In this document: one piece after another, positions 34,316-43,125 of the stretch
Numbering within the stretch: position 1 is the first letter of the stretch
Layout of the letters: each line of letters begins with the position of its first letter
Source: Comamonas sp.
GTDB lineage: Bacteria > Pseudomonadota > Gammaproteobacteria > Burkholderiales > Burkholderiaceae_C
Direction: 5' to 3'
DNA: 52,788 bases
Assembly: GCF_009360615.1 (NCBI RefSeq)
Contig: NZ_SPEY01000114.1
Span: 1-52,788 of the forward strand
Notes under the pieces: generated by a model
Databases searched by the model: none
What the model was told of the DNA's origin: nothing
The model's input: only the letters and a program-made list of their open reading frames with translations
Made by a program: the position numbers and the translations under genes

Positions 34316-34993
34316 ATGGCAAACCATCTCGATCTTGAAGAACAAGAGCAAATTGAGCAGCTCAAGCATTTCTGGAATTCCTGGGGAACCCTGATCACCA
34401 GTGTGCTGGTCGTGGTCTTTCTCGGACTGGCTGGCTGGAACGGCTGGCAGTACTGGCAAAAGCGCCAGGCGACCCAGGCCTCGGCGCTGGAGTTCGCGGT
34501 GGACGAAGCGCTGACGGCCAAGGACGCCGCCCGTGCAGACCAGGCTTTCGGCGAGCTGAGGGACAAGTACGCAGGTACGGCCCAGGCCGCCCAGACGGCC
34601 TTGCTGATGGCCAAGGCCTCGGTGGACGCCGGCAAGCTCGATGACGCCAAGGCGCAGCTGAGCTGGGTGGCAGACAAGGGTGACGAAGGTTTCAGGGCTC
34701 TGGCGCGCATTCGCCTGTCTTCGGTGCTGGAGCAGCAAAAAAGCTATGACGAAGGCCTGAAGGCGCTCGAAGCGGCCATGCCTGAATCCTACGCCGGTCT
34801 GCAGGCCGACCGCCGCGGCGACCTGTACGGTGCGATGGGCAAGCCGGCCGAGGCGATTGCCCAGTACCAGCTCGCCTACAAGGCGCTGGACAAGGATCTG
34901 GATTACCGCCACCTGGTGGAGTTCAAGCTCAATGCGCTGGGTGCGGCCCCTGAAACCGCCACTCTGGTCAAGACAACGCCGTCGGAGAAATAA
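34316..34993 (+). CDS. yfgM: YfgM-like TPR protein (ancillary SecYEG component)
   Basis: 225 residues. A transmembrane helix (~27-46, LITSVLVVVFLGLAGWNGWQYW) is followed by TPR-like repeats in the periplasm (about 60-200). In E. coli YfgM associates with the SecYEG translocon and the chaperone PpiD. The N-terminal conserved EEQEQIEQLKHFWNSWG is characteristic. It is followed two bases later by bamB. Confidence 0.9.
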   Translation: MANHLDLEEQEQIEQLKHFWNSWGTLITSVLVVVFLGLAGWNGWQYWQKRQATQASALEFAVDEALTAKDAARADQAFGELRDKYAGTAQAAQTALLMAKASVDAGKLDDAKAQLSWVADKGDEGFRALARIRLSSVLEQQKSYDEGLKALEAAMPESYAGLQADRRGDLYGAMGKPAEAIAQYQLAYKALDKDLDYRHLVEFKLNALGAAPETATLVKTTPSEK

Positions 34994-34995
34994 TC

Positions 34996-36171
34996 TTGAA
35001 GACTTTTGCCCATCCAGTGAAATCCGCTGCTCCCGCAGCGCAATCCGCAGCCCGTGTGCTGGTGCTGACCGCTGTGGCCGCCTCGCTGGCTGCCTGCTCC
35101 ATGTTCGGCGGCAAGGACAAGCCCAAGCCTCAGGATCTGGGGCCCAACCCCGGCAAGATCGCGGTGCATCAGGCCTGGTCGGCCAAGCTGGGCAGCGAAG
35201 TGCCCCTGGCCATGCCTGCACTGGTGCAGGGCAATACCGTCACCGTGGTCACCAAGGATGGCAGCGTCACCACGCTGGACGGCAATACCGGCAGCCAGCT
35301 GGGCAGGTTCAGCGCGGGCGAGCCGCTGACCACCGGTGTGGGCAGTGATGGCCAGCGCACGGCGGTGGTCACGCGCAGCAATCAGCTCATGGTCTTTGCC
35401 GACGGCAAGCCGCTGTGGAAGAGCAATCTGAGTGCCGCCGTCTATACACCGCCTCTGGTGGCTGGCGGTCGCGTGTTCGTCATGGCTGCAGACCGTTCCC
35501 TGGCGGCTTTCGATGCGAACACCGGTCGTGAGCTGTGGTCTGTCGAAGGCCCCAGCAATGAACCGCTTATTCTGCGCCAGCCCGGCGTTTTGCAGGCCGT
35601 TGGTAATAATCTGGTGGTGGGCGTGTCCGGACGTCTGGCCGGTGTGGATCCCGACAATGGCGCGGTGCGCTGGATGGCGCCTCTGGCCGCACCGCGCGGC
35701 ACCAACGATGTGGAGCGGCTGGTGGACCTCGTGGGCCCGGTCAGCCGTGTGGACGGCAGCGTCTGCGCACGCGCCTTCCAGGCCACTGTGGGCTGTGTGG
35801 ATGTGAGCACGGCCAATGTGCGCTGGACGCAGACCTCCAAGGGCAGCGATGGCGTTGCCGGCGACGAGCGGGCCGTGTTCGGTGCGGAAAGCAATGGCAC
35901 GGTACAGGCGTGGAACCGTGCAGACGGTCAGCGTCTGTGGTCCATCGACAAGCTGCAGTACCGCAAGCTGACGGCGCCTCTGGTGCTGGGCCGCTCCGTG
36001 GTGCTGGCCGATGATTTGGGGACAGTGCATATGCTCTCGCGTGAAGACGGCTCTGCACTGGCCCGTTTGGAAACTGACAAGGCAGGAGTTGCCACTTCCC
36101 CGGTTGTTGCCGCCAATACCCTGGTGGTCGTCAGCCGCAGCGGAACTGTGTATGGCTTCAAGCCGGATTGA
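34996..36171 (+). CDS. bamB: Outer membrane assembly lipoprotein BamB
   Basis: 391 residues, with TTG as the apparent start at 34996, two bases after the yfgM stop and 8 bases after a GGAG site. Lipobox Cys34 (LAAC). The rest is an eight-bladed beta-propeller of PQQ-like repeats (AFDANTGRELWSVEG, GVDPDNGAVRWM, AWNRADGQRLWSI). BamB is part of the BAM complex that folds outer-membrane proteins. Position before der is the usual one. Confidence 0.93.
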   Translation: MKTFAHPVKSAAPAAQSAARVLVLTAVAASLAACSMFGGKDKPKPQDLGPNPGKIAVHQAWSAKLGSEVPLAMPALVQGNTVTVVTKDGSVTTLDGNTGSQLGRFSAGEPLTTGVGSDGQRTAVVTRSNQLMVFADGKPLWKSNLSAAVYTPPLVAGGRVFVMAADRSLAAFDANTGRELWSVEGPSNEPLILRQPGVLQAVGNNLVVGVSGRLAGVDPDNGAVRWMAPLAAPRGTNDVERLVDLVGPVSRVDGSVCARAFQATVGCVDVSTANVRWTQTSKGSDGVAGDERAVFGAESNGTVQAWNRADGQRLWSIDKLQYRKLTAPLVLGRSVVLADDLGTVHMLSREDGSALARLETDKAGVATSPVVAANTLVVVSRSGTVYGFKPD

Positions 36172-36186
36172 TAGGTTGTTTTTGGA

Positions 36187-37527
36187 ATGAAGCCAGTTAT
36201 TGCCCTGGTAGGGCGCCCGAATGTGGGCAAGTCGACGCTGTTCAATCGACTCACGAAGTCGAGGGATGCCATCGTCGCCGACTTTGCAGGGCTGACGCGT
36301 GACCGCCACTACGGCCAGGGTCGTCAGGGCAAGCACGAGTACATCGTCATCGATACGGGCGGTTTCGAGCCGGACGCGTCGCGAGGCATCTTCAAGGAGA
36401 TGGCCAAGCAGACGCAGCAGGCCGTGGCGGAAGCCGATGTCGTGATCTTCGTGCTGGATGCGCGTGCCGGTCTGTCCGGCCAGGACCACGAGATCGGCAA
36501 CTACCTGCGCCGTCTGGGCAAGCCCACCGTGCTGGTGGCCAACAAGGCCGAAGGCATGAAGGATGGCGTGCAGCTGTCCGAGTTCTACGAACTGGGTCTT
36601 GGCGAGGTCATGCCGGTGTCCGCAGCCCACGGTCAGGGCGTGCGCAGCCTGGTCGATGCGGCCCTGGGCCTGCTGAACCTGCCCGAGCCTGAAGAGGACA
36701 CTTTCGGCGAGGAAGACCAGAAGCCCGTGCGCCTGGCGGTGGCGGGTCGCCCCAATGCCGGCAAATCCACACTGATCAACACCTGGCTGGGTGAAGAGCG
36801 GCTGGTGGCTTTCGACATGCCCGGCACCACGCGCGACGCCATCACCGTGCCTTTCGAGCGCAATGGCCAGAAGTTCGAGCTGATCGACACTGCGGGCCTG
36901 CGCCGCAAGGGCAAGGTCTTCGAAGCCATCGAGAAGTTCTCGGTGGTCAAGACGCTGCAGGCCATCGAAGGCGCCAACGTGGTGCTGCTGCTCATCGATG
37001 CCACGCAGGGCGTGACCGACCAGGACGCCCATATCGCGGGCTACATCCTGGAGAGCGGCCGCTCGGTGGTGCTGGGCATCAACAAGTGGGATGCCGTCGA
37101 TGACTACCAGCGCCAGATGCTGGAGCGCTCCATCGAGACACGCCTGTCGTTTCTGAAGTTCGCGCCGCTGCACTTTATCTCCGCACAGAAGCGCCAGGGG
37201 CTCGAGCCCCTGTGGAAATCCATCATCCAGGCCCATCGTGCAGCCACCTGCAAGATGCCCACGCCGGTGCTGACACGCATCCTGATGGAGTCGATCCAGT
37301 TCCAGACACCCAAGAAGGTAGGGGCCTATCGTCCCAAGATGCGCTATGCCCACCAGGGGGGCATGAACCCGCCGATCATCGTGATCCACGGCAACTCGCT
37401 GGAGCTGGTCACGGATGCGTACAAGCGTTTCCTGGAAGGTCGCTTCCGCAAAGAATTCAATCTTGTCGGCACCCCGTTGCGCATCGACTTGAAAACCTCT
37501 CATAATCCTTACGCCGACAAGGATTAA
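36187..37527 (+). CDS. der: Ribosome biogenesis GTPase Der (EngA)
   Basis: 446 residues with two tandem GTPase domains: GRPNVGKS (9-16) and GRPNAGKS (~189-196), each with DTxG and NKxE/NKWD motifs (VANKAEG, GINKWDAVD), and a C-terminal KH-like domain. Der is needed for 50S subunit maturation. It is followed by a 12-bp inverted repeat and then hfq. Confidence 0.97.
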   Translation: MKPVIALVGRPNVGKSTLFNRLTKSRDAIVADFAGLTRDRHYGQGRQGKHEYIVIDTGGFEPDASRGIFKEMAKQTQQAVAEADVVIFVLDARAGLSGQDHEIGNYLRRLGKPTVLVANKAEGMKDGVQLSEFYELGLGEVMPVSAAHGQGVRSLVDAALGLLNLPEPEEDTFGEEDQKPVRLAVAGRPNAGKSTLINTWLGEERLVAFDMPGTTRDAITVPFERNGQKFELIDTAGLRRKGKVFEAIEKFSVVKTLQAIEGANVVLLLIDATQGVTDQDAHIAGYILESGRSVVLGINKWDAVDDYQRQMLERSIETRLSFLKFAPLHFISAQKRQGLEPLWKSIIQAHRAATCKMPTPVLTRILMESIQFQTPKKVGAYRPKMRYAHQGGMNPPIIVIHGNSLELVTDAYKRFLEGRFRKEFNLVGTPLRIDLKTSHNPYADKD

Positions 37528-37543
37528 CAGCCGTCTGCTTGCC

Positions 37544-37578
37544 CCTGGGGAAAACCCTTTTTCACCGTTTTCCCCAGG
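37544..37578 (+). promoter_or_regulatory. Perfect 12-bp inverted repeat between der and hfq
   Basis: CCTGGGGAAAAC (37544-37555) and GTTTTCCCCAGG (37567-37578) with an 11-base loop, 53 bp before the hfq start. There is no T tract, so it is more likely an mRNA structure at the 3' end of der or in the hfq leader, or a protein-binding site, than a simple terminator. Confidence 0.5.
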
Positions 37579-37631
37579 CCCTGTGGTAATGTGTCGGTTT
37601 ACAACAACACTCTTCGAACACGGAGAATATC

Positions 37632-37886
37632 GTGAGCAATAAAGGTCAACTCCTCCAAGATCCGTTCCTGAACGCACTGCGTCGCGAACATGTGCCCGTT
37701 TCCATCTACCTGGTCAACGGCATCAAGCTGCAGGGCCAAATCGAGTCGTTCGACCAATACGTGGTGCTTCTGCGCAACACCGTGACCCAGATGGTTTACA
37801 AGCACGCCATCTCCACCATCGTTCCCGGCCGTGCCGTGAACTTCTCGGCCGCTACGCCGGCTGACAACGACGCCCCCGCTGCCTAA
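37632..37886 (+). CDS. hfq: RNA chaperone Hfq
   Basis: 84 residues from a GTG start (CGGAG 8 bases upstream). Sm1 and Sm2 motifs are clear: IYLVNGIKLQGQIESFDQYVVLLRN and VYKHAISTIVP (the last being the classic KHAISTI Sm2). N-terminal SNKGQLLQDPFLNALRREHVPV is typical. The acidic C-terminal tail (TPADNDAPAA) is short, as in other betaproteobacteria. Hfq forms a hexamer that pairs small RNAs with mRNAs. It is followed by hflX and the hflK-hflC genes. Confidence 0.98.
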   Translation: MSNKGQLLQDPFLNALRREHVPVSIYLVNGIKLQGQIESFDQYVVLLRNTVTQMVYKHAISTIVPGRAVNFSAATPADNDAPAA

Positions 37887-37948
37887 GCTTTCTTGCGTCA
37901 ACGCCCGCCGGCCAGCCCGGCGCGGCTCTTACCCTACGGGACAGGTAT

Positions 37949-39151
37949 TTGAGTTCTGAATCCTTTGAACGTTCCGCGTCTGCGCCAGTGCTGCTGGTGG
38001 GCGTGGATTTTGGTGTTCCCCATTTCGACGACGAGCTGGAAGAGCTGGGCTTGCTGGCCCAGACCGCTGGCTTGCACCCCGTGGCGCGCTTGACCTGCAA
38101 GCGCAAAGCCCCCGATCCCGCGCTGTTCGTGGGCAGCGGCAAGGCGGATGAAATCCGCATGCTGGCCCAGATGCATGGCGCCAAGGAAGTCTGGTTCGAC
38201 CAGTCCCTGAGCCCGGCGCAGCAGCGCAATCTGGAGCGCCATATCCAGATGCCGGTCAACGACCGGACCATGCTGATTCTCGAAATCTTCGCCCAGCGTG
38301 CACGCAGCCATGAAGGCAAGCTGCAGGTGGAACTGGCCCGGCTGCAGTACATCAGCACGCGCCTGGTCCGCCGCTGGAGCCACTTGGAGCGTCAGGCCGG
38401 CGGTATCGGCGGCCGTGGCGGCCCCGGTGAAAAGCAGATCGAGCTGGACCGCCGCATGATCGACGATGCCATCAAGCGCACCAAGGAGCGCCTGAAAAAA
38501 GTCAAGAAGCAGCGTTCCACGCAAAGGCGCCAGCGCTCGCGCCGCGAAGTATTCAATATTTCCCTGGTCGGCTATACCAATGCCGGCAAATCCACGCTGT
38601 TCAACGCCATGGTCAAGGCTCGCGCCTATGCTGCGGACCAGCTGTTTGCCACACTGGATACCACCACCCGGCAGATGTATCTGGCGGAGGCCGAGGAGTC
38701 GGTTTCCCTGTCGGACACCGTCGGTTTTATTCGTGACTTGCCGCACGGTCTGGTGGACGCTTTCCAGGCCACCCTCCAGGAGGCGATAGACGCCGATCTG
38801 CTGCTGCATGTCGTGGATGCATCGAACCCCGGATTTCCGGAACAAATACAACAAGTCCAAAAAGTTCTGGGTGAAATCGGGGCCGATGATGTGCCCCAGA
38901 TTCTGGTTTTCAACAAGCTGGATGCCATCGAGTCCGAGCGTCAGCCTGCCGTGCTGCAGGACATGTACGAGCTCGATGGCGTGCCGGTGCCGCGTGTGTT
39001 TGTCAGTGCTCGCTCGGGGCAGGGACTTTCACAGCTGCGGCAGATGTTGGCTGACCGGGTTTTGCAGGTACGTGAAGAGGCGGCACGCGAAGAAGTCGGG
39101 GGGCAGGACGATCCTTGCCGGATGTCCCCTGATGACGACGCGCAATACTAG
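37949..39151 (+). CDS. hflX: GTPase HflX
   Basis: 400 residues, apparently starting from TTG at 37949 behind a GGGACAGG site. The N-terminal HflX domain (LTCKRKAPDPALFVGSGKADE) leads to a coiled linker, the GGRGGPGEKQIELDRR loop, and the G domain with GYTNAGKST (208-216), DTVGFIRDLP and NKLD motifs. HflX splits stalled 70S ribosomes and helps in heat shock. The start context (hfq stop 62 bp before) suggests the same transcript. Confidence 0.95.
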   Translation: MSSESFERSASAPVLLVGVDFGVPHFDDELEELGLLAQTAGLHPVARLTCKRKAPDPALFVGSGKADEIRMLAQMHGAKEVWFDQSLSPAQQRNLERHIQMPVNDRTMLILEIFAQRARSHEGKLQVELARLQYISTRLVRRWSHLERQAGGIGGRGGPGEKQIELDRRMIDDAIKRTKERLKKVKKQRSTQRRQRSRREVFNISLVGYTNAGKSTLFNAMVKARAYAADQLFATLDTTTRQMYLAEAEESVSLSDTVGFIRDLPHGLVDAFQATLQEAIDADLLLHVVDASNPGFPEQIQQVQKVLGEIGADDVPQILVFNKLDAIESERQPAVLQDMYELDGVPVPRVFVSARSGQGLSQLRQMLADRVLQVREEAAREEVGGQDDPCRMSPDDDAQY

Positions 39152-39222
39152 GGGCTTGCGCCCCTATTGGGCACAATGCTTGCCATGGTCCATGTCTTTT
39201 TGAAAACACAGAGACGTCTCGC

Positions 39223-40611
39223 ATGAATTTTTCTCAACGCGTCCATCGCCTGGCGATGCTGCCGCAACGCATTCGCGGGATGTTCAATTTGAACGATCCG
39301 CGCTGGGGTCGTGGCGACAACAACGAAGATAGCTCCAAGCCGGACAACTCGGCACCAGACAGTGAGCGCCCTCCGATGCCGCCTGCGCCCGAGCAGCGTC
39401 CCCGTCCTTCCTCTTCCCAGCAAGGCCAGCCGCCAGATCTGGAAGAGGTTTGGCGCGACCTCAATCGCAAGCTTTCGGGTCTGTTCGGAGGCGGCTCGGG
39501 CAATGGCCGCGGTGTGCCTCCCAGCCGCAGCGGCGGTCAGCCTGGAGAGCCCTTCAATCCCGGAAAGGGCATTTTCCTGATCGCCGGCGTGGCCGTGCTG
39601 ATCTGGCTGGGCACGGGCTTTTTCATCGTGCAGGAAGGCCAGCAGGCCGTCATCACCCAGTTCGGCAAGTACAAGGGAACCGTGGGTGCCGGCTTCAACT
39701 GGCGTCTGCCTTATCCTGTCCAGAAGCATGAGCTGGTCTACGTTTCGCAGATTCGCTCGGCCGAGGTGGGCAGCGACAACATCGTGCGCGGGACGGGTCT
39801 GCGGGCATCGGCCATGCTGACCGAGGACGAGAACATCGTCGAGATCAAGTTTGCCGTTCAGTACCGCCTGAGCGATGCACGGGCCTGGCTGTTCGAGAGC
39901 CGCAATCCGTCCGAGGCCGTGGTTCAGGTGGCAGAGTCTGCCGTGCGCGAAGTCGTCGGCAAGATGAAGATGGACGCGGCCCTGTCCGAGGAGCGCGACC
40001 AGATCGCTCCGCGCGTGCGCGACCTGATGCAGTCCATCCTGGATCGTTATCAGATCGGCGTCGAGGTGGTGGGCATCAATATGCAGCAGGGCGGCGTGCG
40101 TCCGCCCGAGCAGGTGCAGGCCTCGTTCGACGACGTGCTCAAGGCCGGTCAGGAGCGCGAGCGTGCCAAGAACGAAGCCCAGGCCTATGCCAACGATGTG
40201 GTGCCCCGTGCAGCGGGTGCAGCCGCGCGTCTGAGCGAAGAGGCCGCGGCCTACAAGTCCAAGATCGTGGCGCAGGCTCAGGGTGATGCCGGACGCTTCG
40301 GTTCGCTGTATTCCGAGTACCAGAAGGCCCCTCAGGTCACGCGCGATCGCCTCTACATCGATGCGATGCAGCAGGTCTATACCAATGTGACCAAGGTTCT
40401 GGTGGAGTCCCGTCAGGGCTCCGATCTGCTGTATCTGCCGCTGGACAAGATCATGCAGAACGTGACCGGCGGTGCAGCTGCTGCGGCTCCCTCGGGGGAT
40501 GCCGCTGCCGGTGGCGCAGCCTCGGCTCCAGCCAACGTTCGTGTAGTTCCCAATCCCGCAGGTGACGCCCGCAGCCGCGATGCGCGCAGCCGTGACCGTG
40601 ACGCACGCTAG
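39223..40611 (+). CDS. hflK: FtsH protease modulator HflK
   Basis: 462 residues. Pro/Ser-rich cytoplasmic head, a transmembrane helix at ~116-136, then the SPFH/band-7 domain (VQEGQQAVITQFGKYKGTV, ITPRVRDLMQ-type core IAPRVRDLMQSILDRYQIG). HflK and HflC assemble into a membrane cage around FtsH and control its proteolysis. The ATG at 39223 has a weak site; Met20 (MFNLNDPRWGRG) would be the usual N-terminus of the family and is a strong alternative start. Together with hflC. Confidence 0.93.
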   Translation: MNFSQRVHRLAMLPQRIRGMFNLNDPRWGRGDNNEDSSKPDNSAPDSERPPMPPAPEQRPRPSSSQQGQPPDLEEVWRDLNRKLSGLFGGGSGNGRGVPPSRSGGQPGEPFNPGKGIFLIAGVAVLIWLGTGFFIVQEGQQAVITQFGKYKGTVGAGFNWRLPYPVQKHELVYVSQIRSAEVGSDNIVRGTGLRASAMLTEDENIVEIKFAVQYRLSDARAWLFESRNPSEAVVQVAESAVREVVGKMKMDAALSEERDQIAPRVRDLMQSILDRYQIGVEVVGINMQQGGVRPPEQVQASFDDVLKAGQERERAKNEAQAYANDVVPRAAGAAARLSEEAAAYKSKIVAQAQGDAGRFGSLYSEYQKAPQVTRDRLYIDAMQQVYTNVTKVLVESRQGSDLLYLPLDKIMQNVTGGAAAAAPSGDAAAGGAASAPANVRVVPNPAGDARSRDARSRDRDAR

Positions 40612-40622
40612 GAGAGAATGCT

Positions 40623-41513
40623 GTGAATCGAATCGGATTTTTTGTCACCAGCATTCTCGTGGTGCTGGCCTTGCTGAGTTCCACCCTGTTCGTGGTGGAT
40701 CAGCGTCAGTTCGGTGTGGTCTATGCGCTGGGGCAGATCAAGGAGGTGATCACCGAGCCAGGGCTCAACGTCAAGCTGCCGCCCCCCCTGCAGAATGTGC
40801 GCTATATCGACAAGCGTCTGCTGACGCTCGACAGCACCGACACCGAGCCCATGCTCACGGCCGAGAAGCAGCGCGTGGTCATTGACTGGTATGTGCGCTG
40901 GCGCATCTCCGAGCCCTCGGAATACATCCGTAACGTGGGCCTGGATGAATCTGCCGGCGCCATGCAGCTCAACCGCGTGGTGCGCAACGCCTTCCAGGAA
41001 GAGATCAACCGCCGCACCGTGCGCGAGTTGCTGTCTTCCAAGCGCGAAGGTCTGATGACCGATGTCAAGCGCGAGGTTCTGGAGACCGTGCGCGGCTCCA
41101 AGCCCTGGGGCGTGGACATCGTCGATGTGCGCATAACCCGTGTGGACTACGCCGAGACCATCACCGAATCCGTCTACCGCCGCATGGAAGCCGAGCGCAA
41201 GCGCGTGGCCAACGAGCTACGCTCCACGGGCGCTGCCGAAGGCGAGAAGATCCGCGCCGAGGCCGATCGCCAGCGCGACGTCATCATTGCGAATGCGTAC
41301 CGCGACGCCCAGAAGGTCAAGGGCGAGGGCGATGCCGAGGCTGCACGGGTGTATGCGGAATCCTTCGGCAAGGACCCACAGTTCGCGCAGTTCTACCGCA
41401 GCCTGGACGCTTACAAGGAGAGCTTCTCCAAGAAGAGCGATGTACTGGTGCTTGACCCGTCGCAAAGCGACTTCTTCAAGACCTACCGCAATGGCGGTGC
41501 CGCCGGCAAATAG
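40623..41513 (+). CDS. hflC: FtsH protease modulator HflC
   Basis: 296 residues from a GTG start, AGGAGA 7 bases upstream and overlapping the hflK stop. A transmembrane helix (~5-25) is followed by an SPFH domain (VVDQRQFGVVYALGQI, WYVRWRISEPSEYIRNVG) and a long helical segment (YRRMEAERKRVANELRS). Works with HflK and FtsH. The next gene in related genomes is a DUF2065 gene, frameshifted here. Confidence 0.95.
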   Translation: MNRIGFFVTSILVVLALLSSTLFVVDQRQFGVVYALGQIKEVITEPGLNVKLPPPLQNVRYIDKRLLTLDSTDTEPMLTAEKQRVVIDWYVRWRISEPSEYIRNVGLDESAGAMQLNRVVRNAFQEEINRRTVRELLSSKREGLMTDVKREVLETVRGSKPWGVDIVDVRITRVDYAETITESVYRRMEAERKRVANELRSTGAAEGEKIRAEADRQRDVIIANAYRDAQKVKGEGDAEAARVYAESFGKDPQFAQFYRSLDAYKESFSKKSDVLVLDPSQSDFFKTYRNGGAAGK

Positions 41514-41658
41514 GCTTGGCATGCGCGCACTCGGATCGGGGCGGTGTTCTGCCGGCAGCGGCACCTGCTGACCATCCTTGCATGCGCAAGTTCCGAAAGC
41601 TTTGACAACGATGAAAGCAATGGCCCCTCGAGGGCCATTGCCTATTGGGGAGATCGCG

Positions 41659-41846
41659 ATGGATTGGCTGGAGTCCCTGGGGGTGGCGCTTGCCCTGCTG
41701 CTGGTGCTGGAAGGCGTGCTGCCGCTGTTCGCGCCCGGGCTGTGGCGGCAGCTGTGGATGCAGCTGCTGCAGCTCAGGGATGGGAGCTGCGCTTTTGCGG
41801 ATTGCTCTGTATCGCAGCAGGCGCGGTCATGCTCATGCTGCTTTGA
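41659..41846 (+). pseudogene. DUF2065 family small membrane protein, frameshifted
   Basis: The first 42 codons read MDWLESLGVALALLLVLEGV, then PLFAPGLWRQLWMQLLQLRDG. The usual C-terminal ELRFCGLLCIAAGAVMLMLL and stop (41844-41846) lie in the other frame. Joining them needs one extra base in the G-run at 41782-41784 (GATGGGAGCTG; GATGGGGAGCTG would read DGELR), so a single G has been lost, or was missed in sequencing. A GGGGAG ribosome site lies before the ATG. The intact protein would be ~63 residues with two membrane helices, and its place between hflC and hisZ is standard. Without the fix, the first frame runs on to an unrelated tail to 41907. Confidence 0.85.
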
Positions 41847-41881
41847 ATACTGCCGATACCGGCTAGGCCTTAGCGGTCAAA

Positions 41882-41910
41882 TTGGGCAGGGCTGGCAAAG
41901 CCGGTAGAAT
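41882..41910 (+). promoter_or_regulatory. Sigma-70 promoter candidate for hisZ-purA
   Basis: TTGGGC (41882-41887), 17-bp spacer, TAGAAT (41905-41910). Predicted start near 41917, giving a short leader before the hisZ ATG at 41940. Confidence 0.65.
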
Positions 41911-41939
41911 CGCATTTTTAACAGCCTCCCCATTTCTCC

Positions 41940-43088
41940 ATGTCTGCTTGGGTCCTGCCGGATCACATTGCCGATGTTCTGCCCTCAGAGGCTCGGCACA
42001 TCGAAGAATTGCGTCGAGGATTGCTCGATACTGCGCGCAGCTATGGCTATGAGCTTGTCATGCCACCCATGCTGGAGTATCTGGAGTCCTTGCTGACGGG
42101 TACAGGCGAAGCTCTTGCCCTTCAAACCTCCAAACTGATCGACCAGCTCTCCGGTCGCACCATGGGTCTGCGTGCCGACATGACCCAGCAGGTGGCCCGT
42201 ATCGATGCGCATCTGCTCAATCGCAAGGGCGTGACCCGTCTGTGCTATTGCGGCCCCGTGGTCCATGCGCGCCCTGACCGTCCCCGTGCCACGCGTGAGC
42301 CGCTCCAGTTCGGTGCTGAGCTCTACGGCCATGAAGGTCTGGAAGCCGACCTCGAAGCCCTGCATCTGGCGCTGGACTGCCTCAAGGCAGCGGGCGTCAA
42401 GGACGTCATCGTGGATCTGGCCGACGTGCGTATCGTGCGCAGCCTGCTGGCTGGCGTGATGGTGGACGAGCAGGTGCTGCGCGGTGTTCACGCGGCCCTG
42501 GCCTCCAAGGATGCGACAGAGCTGGCCCGGCTGACCCGCGATTTCCCCGAGCCCTCGCGTGAGGGCCTGATGGCGCTGCTGCAGCTGTACGGCGGCATGG
42601 AAGTGCTCGATCAGGCTGAAAAGATGCTGGACCGAACTGCCGGTGTGCGCAATGTGCTGTCGCATTTGCGCTGGCTGGTACAGAGGCTCGACGGTGTCAA
42701 GGTCAGCTTCGATCTGGCAGATCTGCGTGGCTACTCCTACTACAGCGGTACACGCTTTGCCATCTATGTGCCTGGCGGCAGCGATGCGCTGGTGCGCGGT
42801 GGCCGCTATGACGAAGTCGGTGCAGTGTTCGGGCGCAACCGTCCCGCTGCCGGCTTCAGTCTGGATATCAAACAACTGGTGGCTGTCGTGCCCGAGCGTC
42901 CGCTCAAGGCTGCCATTCGCGCTCCCTGGGGCGATGACGCGCAAGTGGCTGCCGCCATTGCCGCATTGCGCCAGCAGGGTGAGACGGTGGTCTGCGTGCT
43001 GCCAGGGCATGAAAGCGAAGTGGACGAGTTCCACTGCGACCGTGAGCTTGCCAATGTCGGCGGGCAATGGGTCGTGCAAGCCATTTAA
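41940..43088 (+). CDS. hisZ: ATP phosphoribosyltransferase regulatory subunit HisZ
   Basis: 382 residues. A HisRS-like protein that lacks aminoacylation motifs; with the short HisG it forms the first enzyme of histidine synthesis and mediates feedback inhibition. Marks: LPDHIADVLPSEARHIEELRR, LRADMTQQVARIDAHL, VHARPDRPRATREPLQFGAELYG, and LRGYSYYSGTRFAIYVPGG replaces the HisRS RGxDYY segment. It implies a short-form hisG elsewhere. Located before purA, the usual betaproteobacterial order. Confidence 0.95.
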   Translation: MSAWVLPDHIADVLPSEARHIEELRRGLLDTARSYGYELVMPPMLEYLESLLTGTGEALALQTSKLIDQLSGRTMGLRADMTQQVARIDAHLLNRKGVTRLCYCGPVVHARPDRPRATREPLQFGAELYGHEGLEADLEALHLALDCLKAAGVKDVIVDLADVRIVRSLLAGVMVDEQVLRGVHAALASKDATELARLTRDFPEPSREGLMALLQLYGGMEVLDQAEKMLDRTAGVRNVLSHLRWLVQRLDGVKVSFDLADLRGYSYYSGTRFAIYVPGGSDALVRGGRYDEVGAVFGRNRPAAGFSLDIKQLVAVVPERPLKAAIRAPWGDDAQVAAAIAALRQQGETVVCVLPGHESEVDEFHCDRELANVGGQWVVQAI

Positions 43089-43125
43089 GGCATTTGACTA
43101 ATTCTTCGATTTATCGGATTGGAAT

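Noticed and set aside
34903..37677. A 924-residue minus-strand open frame across bamB and der
   Set aside because: It runs antisense to two well supported conserved genes; high GC at third positions leaves the opposite strand open. No domain is recognisable.
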